Shown here piece after piece: positions 44,668 to 56,195 of a DNA stretch of 64,000 nt. The DNA lies in assembly GCA_013176395.1 (NCBI GenBank), contig JABMLP010000028.1, positions 62,001 to 126,000 of the forward strand, in the 5' to 3' direction. How positions within the stretch are numbered: the stretch's first letter is position 1; each line of letters opens with the position of its first letter. This DNA is from Venturia oleaginea. Taxonomy: Eukaryota > Ascomycota > Dothideomycetes > Venturiales > Venturiaceae. Position numbers and translations under genes: made by a program. The notes beneath the pieces are model-generated. The model had not been told where the DNA came from, ran no database searches, and worked only from the letters and a program-made list of their open reading frames with translations.

Positions 44668-45555
44668 ATGAGTCTTTCCATTTTCCAGTCGTTCCTTTCA
44701 ACTGCAACTCTGCAGTCAGGTAACTCTCATCTTTATCTGTAGGTGGACGGTAAACTAGCTGACCCTCAAGCTCTGTCTTTACCTCAACCAGCGCCATTCT
44801 CCATCTTTCCTCCGGTGCATACATTCAATCATCGACGTGATGGCGGCCGGAAACCAGCCTATCTTCGCCACATCAAAGATATGGCTGCGAGGCCAGCCAT
44901 GGTCACCATAACAACCAGGGACGGTTCTGCAGAAGTCACAGTGTTCGAGAATCAAGTGATAGAGACGACTCTTGCTGCGAGACCGTATGACCCACCGCCC
45001 AATCGTGCTCCCACCCTAGAACCGCCTCCTGTGGCGGAACTTATATACCGCCGCCGCCAGCTTCAAAACGTAAGTCGCTCCTGATTCTCTTTGCGTTCTT
45101 TTGCCTTGCCTTGGTTTCCTTTAGAGGTTATCGGAATGCTTACTCGCTTCACGGTTACCATTTTTCTTCTAACTGGCTATAAACTAGCACCTCCACCAGA
45201 AGCTGTAGACAAGCCCGCGCCGGCCCCTCCAGCATCAGCGCCAGCTGCAGCACCTACAAGTACAACCATTGTGGATCCCAAGAAGATCACAGACCTCAGG
45301 ATCAACCATCCTCATTTTCAGCATATGGTATCGGAAAGAGATGTTCTTCCTACTTCTACCACTGGTCCTTCTCCCACATCAATTTCCGGTCCTACCTCCG
45401 CAACAATAAAACGTGATCTCACAATCACCATCACTGATTCCGGAACCCAACCTACACCTGTTTCTCCCGGTATTCGCGATGAGCCTCATGAATTAGAGGC
45501 GCGGAGGAGACTGGGCAGGATTTCCACGCATATGGTTAAAGCTCAGGATCCCTAA
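44668..45555 (+). CDS. hypothetical Pro/Ala/Thr-rich protein, uncertain gene model
   Basis: Two stretches look coding. The first, about 44752-45069 (PQALSLPQPAPFS, then ITTRDGSAEVTVFENQVIE and PPPNRAPTLEPPP), ends at a strong GTAAGT donor. The second, about 45128-45555 (EAVDKPAPAPPASAPAAAPTSTT through ITITDSGTQPTPVSPG), ends at TAA. Joining them in phase needs an unusual AGAG acceptor at 45126-45127; the better TAG acceptors give the wrong frame. A start at 44668 (MSLSIFQSFLSTATLQS) needs a 39-nt intron. Past the TAA the same frame stays open to 45774 and ends in a hydrophobic segment (GAGIVVFVCVGVVLVG). The gene may be broken or wrongly modelled. No family is recognised. Confidence 0.35.
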
Positions 45556-45774
45556 CCTACGATTTTTCATGTGATGGATTCGGATGTTAATAGTGTTCCT
45601 ATTGGTGAGTATGCGTTGTTTCGATTGCCGCCGGGGTCGAGGGACAGGCATGGGTTTCATAAGAGGATGGGTGGGGCTGGGGAGGTTCCTGATGCTGAAT
45701 ATGGTGGTTTTAGGGGTGGGATGGGTGCTGGGATTGTTGTTTTTGTTTGCGTGGGTGTTGTTTTGGTTGGTTAG

Positions 45775-46989
45775 GTTGGTGTTGGTGTAGTGTGGTGAGG
45801 TAGGTGAGGTGGGTGTACAGAGGCTAGCTTTCTATGGGGAAGATGTAATGTGTAATTTGAATTTTTGGATAGGATAGGCGCTTGGGCTTTCGTTGTGTCG
45901 CGGAGTATAGAAATCAAATTAGTAGTAGTAATCAGATTTTACATTCTAGTATATAGTATACTCGTGGTAAGTTATTAGCTATGTCTATTATTCTATATTA
46001 CTATCTCTTTAGTGTATCCTATATTCTCCCTATATATAAATAGGTTATACCGCTCCGTAGTACGGTAAGGTCCCTTACCGGAACTCTACTGGGTAAACTA
46101 CTACGGCGTACTACTTCGTACGAGCGAGTAATTCTATCGGCTCTCTCCAATCTCATAGAGAAGAAGATTTTCGTGGCTTCCGCCTCGTATAGGCTGGAAT
46201 TTCGACTTCAGAGGCTAGATACGATTATTAGTCTACTGAATAGTAAAGGCTAAATTATGATTCATATCACGTGCCCAGCTCCATATTGAGTTTAGCTCAC
46301 CTCGCACACCCTTGTCAAACTTCCACGCCCACCCTCCAACGCTCTCTCATCACCGCATCAACACCATCTTCATTAGATCGTCAACGCGTCATCGGGCGGC
46401 TTGAAATCAAAGGTCATCCCAAATTCTTCACTTCGACATGGCACTTTATCAACCAACCGCTCTCAAAGCTCGCGTTGGACGCGTTTTTCGTCTCCAGATC
46501 ATGATATTGGGATTGTGATGGGTAGGTTGGTGGTGGTGGTGGGGTGAGTGCATAAACCGTTGGAGTGTCTTGTGGGTATGGAGAGCGAGTTTACGTTTAC
46601 TGCAGGTGGGTGGACGGCCCAACAGCACTGCCGAGTTGAAGCCCGGGGAGTTGTTGGAGTTGGATCTCTATAATTCTTGTGTTTGCGGCGGGCTCTTTTA
46701 TCCCAGATTGTAGCGTGCGCTTTCATTTCAGATCACAGCGTGCTCCTTCGTCCCAGATCGTGATTCGCAGGGGATTTCAATATTACCTCCAGCACACCGG
46801 AATCGTCAATGGTGTTGGGGTCCTGACTACTATACATGGTTTCGTGGGAGTGAGTATCTAAACCGTTTGAGAATCCTATGGTACAGAGCGCAAGATTACG
46901 GCGAGTCCCCCAGAATTGGTTCGATACGTTCTTTAACATGGCCTCACCTAGATTCGACTTGTTCTATTCTGAACACACTTTTTCTCACA
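45775..46989. other. intergenic region with an AT-rich stretch
   Basis: The first part includes an AT-rich segment (about 45890-46060) rich in TA dinucleotides, followed by an imperfect hairpin around CGGTAAGGTCCCTTACCG at about 46058-46080. No gene recognised in the rest. The last hundred bases should be the leader of the gene at 46990. Confidence 0.4.
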
Positions 46990-47852
46990 ATGGCCCGCGA
47001 ATTTATCCCGCAAAATCAGGTTGCTGATCTGTACGATACCTCAACTACAACAAAATTGACACGTACGGCCAGTTCAATCTTGACGGCAAGCCCAATTCAA
47101 TTCTACGATCCAGAAGCTCCTAATTATGCAAGTCCCGACGATTGGTGTGAGAAGGACGAACCACTCCTCGTTTGCGTCAACAGATTATGTAAAAAAGATA
47201 AACCACAGGATGATTGCTTCAAAATCATCAAATATCAATGCAGGCATACGAGATCCCCCGACGGTTGTTACAAAATTCACACCGATTTAATGAGACCGTC
47301 AATAGAAGATCACTTGACTTCGGCTACAAATCACTCTTCAAATGCGATTCCAATCCTGACAGCAAGGCCGTTCCAAAGTACCGATCCATCCGCGCCTCAT
47401 TTCGCAATTCCCACGGGCAGTTGGTGTCAGAACAACGAATCTCCTGAAGCTTGCTTTTATAGGTTCTGTGGACACGATAAACCCCGCGATATCTGTGCCA
47501 AATATACCTGCAGAGTAGCGGAATCCCCCGACTCGTGTTTCGAATCTTACACCAACCCTCTGAAACCGGTGCCAACAGCAGATGATCCGACATCATCAGC
47601 AGATCACTCTGTATCAGCATCAGATCAGTTATGGCCCAAGTTTATGATATTCATAGTGGCAGTGGGTGCCCTTGTTTGTATCGGGTCTGCTGCTGCCTCA
47701 ATTGTGGGCCGAATTCGGAGAAGTAGACGGGTGCATCAGACGTCGGTGCCGTGAGTCAATTTTTTTGAGGTAATGAGATATGTGCTGATTATGGATACAG
47801 GGCGACGACTCTGGTACCGTTGAGGCGGATGGATTCTGCTTGTGCGGTTTGA
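46990..47852 (+). CDS. single-pass membrane protein with two copies of a six-cysteine module
   Basis: Two exons: 46990-47750 and 47801-47852 (16 codons), with a 50-nt intron; 270 aa. Two related modules are seen. Module A, about residues 55-98, has Cys spacing C-x8-C-x4-C-x8-C-x7-C-x8-C. Module B, about 140-178, has C-x8-C-x4-C-x8-C-x4-C-x8-C. Both share W-C at the start, a (K/H)DKP(Q/R)D block and SPD before the last Cys. A Ser/Thr/Pro linker leads to a TM helix (FMIFIVAVGALVCIGSAAASIVG) and an Arg-rich cytosolic tail. The first ATG gives no classical signal peptide, so an upstream exon may be missing. The family is not recognised; a disulfide-rich extracellular receptor- or adhesin-like role is conjecture. 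Confidence 0.68.
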
Positions 47853-48455
47853 TTTTGAGCCGCTTTAAACGCGGACCTGGCCCTCCTTACTGTTCGTCTA
47901 TGGATATTGTAATGGGAATGTATTTCACGGGGTTAGGCAAGTATATAGAACCCGATTCTTCCTATCCGAACAACGACAACAACCTACTAATGAATATTAT
48001 GTCTTAGATCTTTAAACTGTTCTAAATCACTTCGATCCTTCTATCGTCAAAAGGGTCCTTCTCTTTGTTTGAGTACGTTAATAGGCCAGGCACTACTGCA
48101 TACAGCTGAGCGACGGAGGTTGGTATCAATCCGAAGTCATATTACCACGCTCATCTCACCCAAAATATTTTGGCGCGTCGGGATTATTGGCATATTTCAA
48201 TCAATTTGAGAGCAACGATCTCGAAAGGAGATCCTTGCGTTTCTCTGCCCAGTTGCACAATCGCTCTCCTTTCCGGCATAAATAATGGTACCTCATTTTG
48301 GAGAAGAGAAAGTTCCATGGTTGCACGACCACGGTTCGAGGGAACGGAGGGACCGAAAACTCAAATTGGGCTATAAGCGAACTTTTTGAGCTTTGGAACT
48401 TTCCAACGAACAAATTGTTGATCTCTTTTCTGCGAACACAAAGAATTTCAAATCG
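47853..48455. other. intergenic region
   Basis: No supported gene; it precedes the decayed F-box gene. Confidence 0.4.
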
Positions 48456-49608
48456 ATGGGCGTCATCATCAGCTGGATTCAAGAGATTCCTCCAGACCAA
48501 CAGTCGCTCGAAAAAACTGTACAGCTTTTCAAGAACGTCTTCAAGCCCTCGGAAACGATGTTTGAGAATGTTCCATACGATGTTTGGCATCTAATCCTCG
48601 CCGATCACCTTGATCTGTCTTCCGCCGCCAACCTCGCCTTAACCTGTCGAACGGCTCATAAGCTCCTCGGGGAACAATGCTGCGCAAAGCTCCGCAACCA
48701 CACAAACTTTGACCATCGCCGGAGGTTCCTCAAGTCGATGGATCAGTTCATGCCCAATCACTATCTTTGCCCATATTGCCCAATTTACCATAAAAGAAAA
48801 TTAGAAATTAAATTCTCGCCTGTGGCAACGACCAATACAGACAAAAGGCTGGATATGAACCTTTTGTAATATTGGAGCTACAATTCGACTGGGCGCATTA
48901 ACGGTGTCTGAGTGACGCCCCAGCTTTTCGTCTTGTTGGACACGAAGGCCTTACATGGTCAAGCTTGCATTTACTTCTTCGCCAACACCGGCTGGGCTTG
49001 AAATACGGTCGCAGGACGTAAGTTTACAAGTTCTACTCTCAATATCTTCGTCTAAAGGTGAAATAAAATGCTGACTGCTATATGTAACAATAGTTTCGCA
49101 GACCAAGTTCTTACGCACATGGGCTGGAAAACCAGCTGCGAGACTCGAAACATCGCTGGGCGATTCGTCATGAAAATGGAATCCTACTGGCCTCTTCTAC
49201 CACAGCAGATCAACGTAATCCCAGCACAATCCTCCATGTCGTGTGGCCACGTTGTTGAGAACCCAAGCTGGAATACGTGGGAGGATGTGTTGCAAGGGCT
49301 CAGAGGGTCTTCTTCCTCATGCTCAATGGCACCACAATTGTCTCTATTGCCTAACGGAGTATTTCCTGCGCGTGGCATCACGACGCTGGCTGAAGAACGG
49401 GATTTCACCACACATTATGAATCATGTCAGAAATGAGTATTTCGTCATCTTCTGTAGGTGGGTTGATTTCGGAGAAATGAGGGGCGATAGCAATCTTTTT
49501 GAGTGGAATTGTCTGACATCGAAATCAAACTTTGCCCATAGGTACGACTGGGAAGAGCAGGGACTTTTGCTACCGTCGGAGCGGTGGGATACGGGGGTGC
49601 CCCTTTAG
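48456..49608 (+). pseudogene. decayed F-box protein gene
   Basis: From an ATG at 48456 the frame encodes a recognisable F-box (VPYDVWHLILADHLDLSSAANLALTCRTAHKLL), then LCPYCPIYHKRKLEIKFSPV and TTNTDKRLDM, which matches a common Pezizomycotina F-box family. A TAA at 48867-48869 ends the frame in the middle of the conserved part; YWSYNSTGRING follows directly in the same frame before a TGA. Further downstream, fragments of the family C terminus are in other frames (SCGHVVENPSWNTWEDVL near 49230, EYFVIFCRWVDFGEMRGD near 49435, YDWEEQGLLLPS near 49540). F-box proteins normally recruit substrates to SCF ubiquitin ligases. A truncated F-box-only product of 137 aa is possible. Confidence 0.65.
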
Positions 49609-50982
49609 TCAAAGGTTGTATCATTGCCTGTGGTCGGTCGAATTCTTTGGCTCGAAGCCTCATAAGCTTAGGGCGTGTTTTGACGTTTTGGAGGTGGTCT
49701 ATCTGAAGTTCATCCACGCTATCTACAAGAAAATCCTGAAAAATCCTGTCTACGAAGGCTACATGGAAGAAGTCTGCTCTGGAAGGCTTCAATGATATTG
49801 AAAACCGATCATTTACAACCAAGAACGTACGTACGAAGATCGCCGATCGTCAATAACAAGTAGTCGCGACAATGGAAGGACGGCAAAGAGGTCAAGATCG
49901 AGGACGGAGGAGTTTAGTAGCACGGTGATGGATACAGAGTTGGGTGACGGACATGGAGCGAGACGGTGTTGGAGATTGAACGAGTATAATTACGAGGTGG
50001 GTAGGGCAAGTATGATGCAAGGACCTTGGTTAATGATGATGGGGCGGAAGGTCTTGTATTAGCGGCGAGGACGCTGATATTTTGTATTTGGGGGTGGGGG
50101 GGAGCTTAAGCTTAATTTGGCCTTCTAGGATGCGTATAGCCAGTCTATCGACCAACCAAAATAGTTAACAGACTCTATGCAGAACTACTTTCCACCTAAA
50201 AGTATTAGGATTTAAACATATTTTAATACTTTTAGTTACCCCTCTCTATAAACTCAACGAACAAAATCCCTCTCCTTAGAATCGAACGAAAATACCTCCT
50301 ATTATAGTTTTTAGATACGCGCGCGACCTATCCCTTATAAATACCTCATATTCAATCTACGGTCCACTCCCATTCATGCAACTGAGACTGAGATGATTGA
50401 GAGTGGTATATATATTATCTGTAACGGATAGACTTGAACAAAAGACCGTTTGTGAGGTTTAGAATGGGTTTTCATCTAGAAGATGTTATAGTTGGGGGAG
50501 ACGGGTTTGACGTCACTTAGGTACGTTTTGGAAGGTTGGATGTCAATATCGGGGGTATGGTTTCAACGTAGAAATATAGTGGAGGGTAGGTAAGTGGGGG
50601 AGGTAGATGGATCGGATAGTGGTGGTAGATAATGGGCGGTGATTATGATAGAATAGGTTTGTTTAGTCGGACTGACGATTGTAGTCGAGCAGAAGCATGG
50701 AAATGCATTTACCATGACACCACAATGCACCGCCGCAGCTCAATCTCGGATACCGATAATAGTTGTGCCTGAAACTCCTCGCTACAAAAGTCGTGGACTT
50801 GCATACCTAAGAACATCTCCTCCAAGATCAGAATCATTCCCGCTCAACGCTCATACCAACGCCTCGATCCTAAAATAGACCGCTCCGGAAATCCCAGAAC
50901 GCGTCGACATTGATATGATTTCAGTGCTGCCGTTACTGTTCAAATTCAAAGCACCAAGACAGGAAACAAGTAGTGCGCCTCC
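49609..50982. other. 1.4 kb intergenic region with AT-rich segment
   Basis: No gene. The segment 50110-50350 is AT-rich and contains a short palindrome, AAAAGTATTA...TAATACTTTT (about 50197-50240). It might be a decayed repeat. Confidence 0.4.
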
Positions 50983-53900
50983 TCACCTTCCAGCCTCAGG
51001 ATCAACCTTACTCTGCTTGAACAAACTCTTCCCTCTCAACCATTGCCGATAAGCTTTATACCTCTTCTTGCCCAAATCCTCCTCCGTAACATCAAGCGGA
51101 TAATCGCCCACAGTCAAAAACTCCGCATAATCCGCAAAATCCTCCTCACCGATACCATTCAACAACGTTTCGCCGCCAGCCTCCCGCGCAAACTCGTCGA
51201 AACTGATTTTACCGTCGCGAGTCAGGTATTGCGATGAAGGAACGCGGGGTTGACCCGTTCCACTCCGGACATATTCGAAGAAGTCGAGGTTCGATTCGAT
51301 GATGTTGGTCGACGTCGGTTCTTCGGCTGAGATGACGAGAGGAATGTTGAGGGGGTGGGAGATGTATTGTTCGTACTCTTCTTCTTCAGCAGTGGTAACG
51401 GATGGGTTCAGGGAGTTCTCGTAGAATTGTTTCAGGGTCCATTGGTGCATAGCATTCTTGTTGGCCGGCATGAATTTCTGAGATGAAAACGAGGTATCTA
51501 GCGTCGATTGTTGACTGTCAAATGTGCTAGAGGATTCGCGAAGGATACCATGGGCCTGTTTGGCAGGAGAATCTGAGCCGTGTGGATGGGAAGATGGAAG
51601 AAAACGATTGGATTCGTTGTTGGGATCCAAAATCGTGACGCCCTTCCGCGGTTTCTTATCTGGAGAAATAGGTTCTGCTGGTGGTGCTGGCATGCGGACT
51701 ACGAAAGGTGAGGGGTCCCACAATGTTGCGTGTTGGGAGCCGTCCGGCAGGTAGCGAGGTCGGCTGCTCATTTTCCAGGAGAATATTTTGGCAAACGAGG
51801 AGAGTGCCAAAGGGCGATAGTATTCGAGCCAGTAGTCGTCAAAATACTCGACTCCTTTTTTCAGCTTGTCCTCTGAAATGCCAAGATATGGAGGCAGAGC
51901 TCGGGGCAGCAAGAAATCTGGATTGTACCACTTGATGTAGTCGTGCTTCTGGTCTCCAGACCATTGACGAGGATCGGAGTGGTGGAGGTAGTAATCAGAT
52001 GGAAGGTCCCATAGCATCGGTTGGCCCTGCGTATAGATGTAGTTACCTAAGAACAGGTTGTATGCTTCCTGCCGCTGTGAGTCGAGGAAAGAATTATGGT
52101 AGTAGCGCTTAAAACTCTCCACGAGATCACGAGAATTGCTGCGCCATTCGTTTATCTTGCGATACGTGGACATTGTGTTGACAAGATGCGATCCACCATA
52201 CTGGATTGCAATGGTATCTCCATGCGCGTGCCACCTACGTGTAAGTCAGTTTTGGTTGCAAGGTTTATTTACGGGTACTAACATATGAGTAAAAGTGTTT
52301 ACACAGTCGGTGTCGTATGCAACAGTCTGTCCTTCTATGATACCAAGAGCGTGCAGCTGACGTCCAAGCGCTCTCTTGCCAATAACAAATTGAGCTGCAT
52401 TTGTACGATCTAGACAGTCTATGCAATTCGTTCTGGTCACGCCATTCTGGATGCTTACTTCATCTTCACCAGGATTGCCGTTGTGGAAGAAACCGGATTT
52501 CTGCAAGGCGACCTCCGCGATCTCCTCGAGCTTGTCGATGACATCCACATCGCGAGACTTTGCAGCTCTGCTCATATCAAAGGCGTGATATTGGATCTTA
52601 GTTTTTTCAGGAAGCGATTGGTTCAGAAACGCGAGAGCTCGCTCATACTCCTCCGTCAATTTTCTCTCACGGGGAGTCCGCTCTCGCTGTTTGACAAGGT
52701 TCAGTACATACACCGGATTGCCGTAACGCTCGAAAAGATGATTGAAGTGTATCCCGGCCACAGTATAAAACGGGTCGATGAGGTTAACATCAATATCGGG
52801 TTTGGGGGTCACCCCTGTGTTATCCTGAGTCCAATACACAGGAATACTTCCTCGATGTTGCACATGGGATGTGTAGCATGGAGTAGCATACATCGAAAGG
52901 CCTGGTGCATGGAATGAGGTGGTCAGTTTGTTCGCCACAATCTGTTCCGTCTCCACGTCGTTTGCGACGTATCCCTTTCTTGTGTCAGTCTTGTCATTCA
53001 AAGTCCACCAAGTCTACGCACACAGTCATTGATGCCACGCTTCAGGTATCGTGCGCCTGCAAAGAAACGAGACCGTCGAGCAATGATGGCCATATACACC
53101 CGCCGACTGAAGACATCTATTGCTGTCTATTTGTTAGCCGGAGAGCCATGCTGATGATTTGAACTACTAACAAGCTTGTTCGATGTATCCGTGTATGATG
53201 GGTATGCACCAATCATACACATTCTTGACCGATTGCATGGCCGGTTCCAGTAAATGATGGTTCCACACAAACATGTCGTTGAAATCGGGGGCGGACTGAC
53301 GTTCTCCGCGGTTGAGTGCTTCCCTCTCACGCATAATGTTGTGTTGCAGTGTTCGCGTGATGTTGTACGAATAAGAAAAGTAGAAGGACTTAGTCAAATC
53401 CAGACTGGAGAGGATACCCAGATAGCGAGCTTCTTCGGGATTTCTGTCTCTTGCGAAGCGAGAAGTCGAGCCAGAGGTGAGAGGAATAAGTTCAGTGGCC
53501 TCGATCTGGTAGACATAGTGGCCTCCTAGCATCGCAACTTGAGATCTTTTGGTGATGAGAAGCATGTAATATGCGTCAGTTAACTTGATGAAGCCGAGAA
53601 GTCCCCAGCTGCTACACTTGAGTCTCATACCTCCGGCATTTTTGTTACCTTCTTCAATGGTATTTATTAGCTGGTTCATTTCTCGTCTGTCGTAAACAAT
53701 GTCGTCCTCTCTCACATTGAGGCGGTTCGGGCCTGCTGTTCTGTCGATGGTCATGATTCTGAAGTGCTTCTCCATCATATCTTGACCGACCATGAAGTAA
53801 CGGGCACTGGTCTCGTACAAAGTCCACCTGCTCATTTTGTTGACACCCTCCTCGCCGACTTTTGCGTAGGCGGCTCCCTTGTTCCGTTGCATCGCGGCTG

Positions 53901-54129
53901 GGCTGTTTGAGCGCGCGAACTCCTTGGCCTCGCGCGGCTCTTCATCTTCATCGTCTATATGGACAGAAACACTGTCGGCGTTGGATGCAAAGTCGTTGAT
54001 GGGAGGTTCTCGCCATCGTCCGTGATCGGCGAGGACCAGATGCTCGTCGGGCAGAAACTCCATTTTGTTCGGCTTGGGCTGAGGGAGGAAGTCATCGTCT
54101 TCACTCACTCGAGTGTTCTGCCTCGTCAT
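50983..54129 (-). CDS. FIG4: SAC-domain polyphosphoinositide phosphatase, FIG4-like
   Basis: Four exons: 54129-53172, 53122-53022, 52974-52283 and 52234-50983, with introns of 47-49 nt; 1000 aa. Splices restore [36 protein letters not shown], then [13 protein letters not shown], and [25 protein letters not shown]. The catalytic CX5R motif is CIDCLDR in [11 protein letters not shown]. The N-terminal region before the SAC domain is acidic, and the long C-terminal extension is typical of Fig4 as opposed to Sac1 (no TM anchor). Fig4 works on vacuole/endosome membranes with Fab1 and Vac14 to turn over PI(3,5)P2. The first in-frame ATG is 54129; an acceptor (CCTGCAG) upstream at about 54220 leaves open a 5' extension by another exon. 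Confidence 0.94.
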
Positions 54130-54331
54130 GGTCTCATATTGACTTTGTTGTTCCAAATAGGGCAATGTGTTGTTGGTCCTCGGGAAAGTGCTTGGTGTTG
54201 AAGATTCCGCGTCATCAAGCTGCAGGGAATAGGAAACAAGGGCGTGGGGCGAAAGTCGCGACTCTCGACCTCCAAATTCCTTTCAACTCCTCCTTGAATA
54301 TCTCTTCACTATCACGCTTGTCTCACTCAAG
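54130..54331. promoter_or_regulatory. 202-bp divergent promoter of FIG4 and the radical SAM gene
   Basis: Start codons of the two genes are 202 bp apart and point outward. No clear core motif is seen; inferred from layout. Confidence 0.45.
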
Positions 54332-55545
54332 ATGATCAGAAGGCCTTTGGGAGGCAGGCATCAGATGGCGGTGCTGTCCAAGTCACCAAAGCAGTTGGCT
54401 CAACTACGGTATCGATCATATCTTGCCCCTCCGTTCTTGCTAGACGACTATATACCCCGTTACCGTTTGCTGTCATCAATCGAAGCCGCGAAGAAGCGGT
54501 CAAAATCATACGCTCATCTCCAAAACTGCAACCTGTGTCCGAGGCTATGTGGTGTCAACCGCTATGAGACGACAGGCCACTGCTTGATCGGGTCCAATGT
54601 CACGGTGAACACAATCGCACCTCATTTCGGAGAAGGTGCAGTGTCTCTACGAAGCAGATGCTGATACAAGATTGACTTTTTGCAGAGCCATGCTTGCAAG
54701 GTCACAATGGCTCGGGCTCCGTGTTCTTTTCTGGCTGCAACCTCAGATGCGTCTTTTGCCAGAATTATGATATCGCGCATCAAAAGAACGGATTTGATCT
54801 AACCCCAGAATCGCTGGCCGAATGGTATATCAAACTTCAGGAAGTCGGCAAGGTACACAATATTAACCTCGTCACCCCGGAACATGTCGTGCCCCAAGTG
54901 GTGTTATCCATCCTCCACGCTCGAGAGCTGGGCCTGAAAATACCCATCGTGTACAATACAAGTTCTTTCGATTCATTGGGGTCTCTGAAGCTCCTGGATG
55001 GTCTGGTAGATATCTACCTCCCTGACTTCAAGGTTTGGAAGAATAGCACTTCTAAGCGACTCTTGAAGGCAGACAATTACACCGAGACTGCCATGGAGAG
55101 CATAAAGGAGATGCAAGCGCAGGTGGGTGATCTCTGCTTCACTCCCGACGGTCTAGCAAAGAAAGGCGTTCTGTTAAGACACCTTGTGATGCCTGGCAAG
55201 GAAGATGAAGGTCGGGAGATTGTCAGGTGGCTTGCGGAGAATGTGTCGAAGGACTTGTACATTCATATCATGGAGCAGTACCATCCACGAGCTAGTGTCG
55301 GCAAGCCAAGGCGTGGGAATAATCAAGAAACAGTTCGCTATCAGGATATCAATCGGTCTATTACTGATGAAGAGCTCGCGAGTGTCGGCAAGCCAAGGCG
55401 TGGGAATAATCAAGAAACAGTTCGCTACCAGGATATCAATCGGTCTATTACTGATGAAGAGCTCGCGAGTGTTCAACAAGCTGCCAGGAAAGCGGGACTG
55501 TGGAGATTTGTAGAAGCTGCGGAACACGGTGGATTCAACTTCTAA
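54332..55545 (+). CDS. radical SAM protein, PflX-like (pyruvate formate-lyase activase homologue)
   Basis: Two exons: 54332-54635 and 54686-55545, with a 50-nt intron; 387 aa. The splice gives APHFGE-EPCLQGHNGSG. An N-terminal Cys cluster (CNLCPRLC, C-x2-C-x3-C) precedes the radical SAM motif GCNLRCVFC (C-x3-C-x2-C), which binds the 4Fe-4S cluster. Further family blocks are IVYNTSSFDS, DIYLPDFKVW, LRHLVMPG and IHIMEQYHP. The nearest group I know is COG1313/PflX, whose substrate is unknown. Near the C terminus an 87-bp segment (29 aa, containing SVGKPRRGNNQETVRYQDIN) is repeated in tandem, 55294-55380 and 55381-55467, with a single base difference. It keeps the frame but lengthens the domain. 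Localisation is not clear from the N terminus, which is basic and could be mitochondrial. Confidence 0.9.
55294..55467 (+). repeat. 87-bp in-frame tandem duplication in the radical SAM gene
   Basis: Two adjacent 87-bp copies differ only by T/C in one Tyr codon (CGCTAT against CGCTAC). The near-identity means the duplication is recent or an assembly artefact. Each copy encodes the same 29 residues. Confidence 0.95.
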
Positions 55546-56195
55546 GCCATTCGATCTCGTCCTCAACCTGGCAGCGCTTTGGCCTAGGAGGGCACGGAAT
55601 TAAAGTGGTTTTGAAGCTGGATGGCAGATAAGAGATTGCGGATCGTTGTAATGGACAAGTGCTTATGCGGCCTCGATCTACGTCGATAGGCTTAGCGTGG
55701 TTGCGTATCTAGGAAATGCATTATTTATCAACGGTCGTACCACCAGAAGATATATATACCCCAAAGCCCTTCGCTGCTATTCTTCTGCCTCGACAAAGGA
55801 ACTGTTTCACATGTTCAGCCTGTTGTTCGGAGCGCGTACAATAACCCCGCGATTCGCAATCGGCATGCCTGCTCCACGTCAATTACCTGTGAACCGAATG
55901 GGCTTGCGACACCGGACTATGGCGCCGTGAGAGACGATTGATAGTGATGATAAAGGAGTATCCAGGGCATACGAAATCTCTTCTCTATATACCAGTCTGT
56001 CCGGCGAATCAAACACGACGCATTTTACACGGTTACAGCTTTAAAGTGGGCGTTTTCCGACAACTTAATCTCACTCCTACATTCAACAAACTCTCCGAAC
56101 GCCAATCCTCATCTCCATCCAATATCCTACAAACCTGGCGATTGCGTCGTGAAATCAACTTTTCGTAAAAACCTGGAACTTCTCAAAATCATACC
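55546..56195. other. intergenic region
   Basis: Radical SAM 3' region and CHO2 promoter/leader. No gene recognised. Confidence 0.45.
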
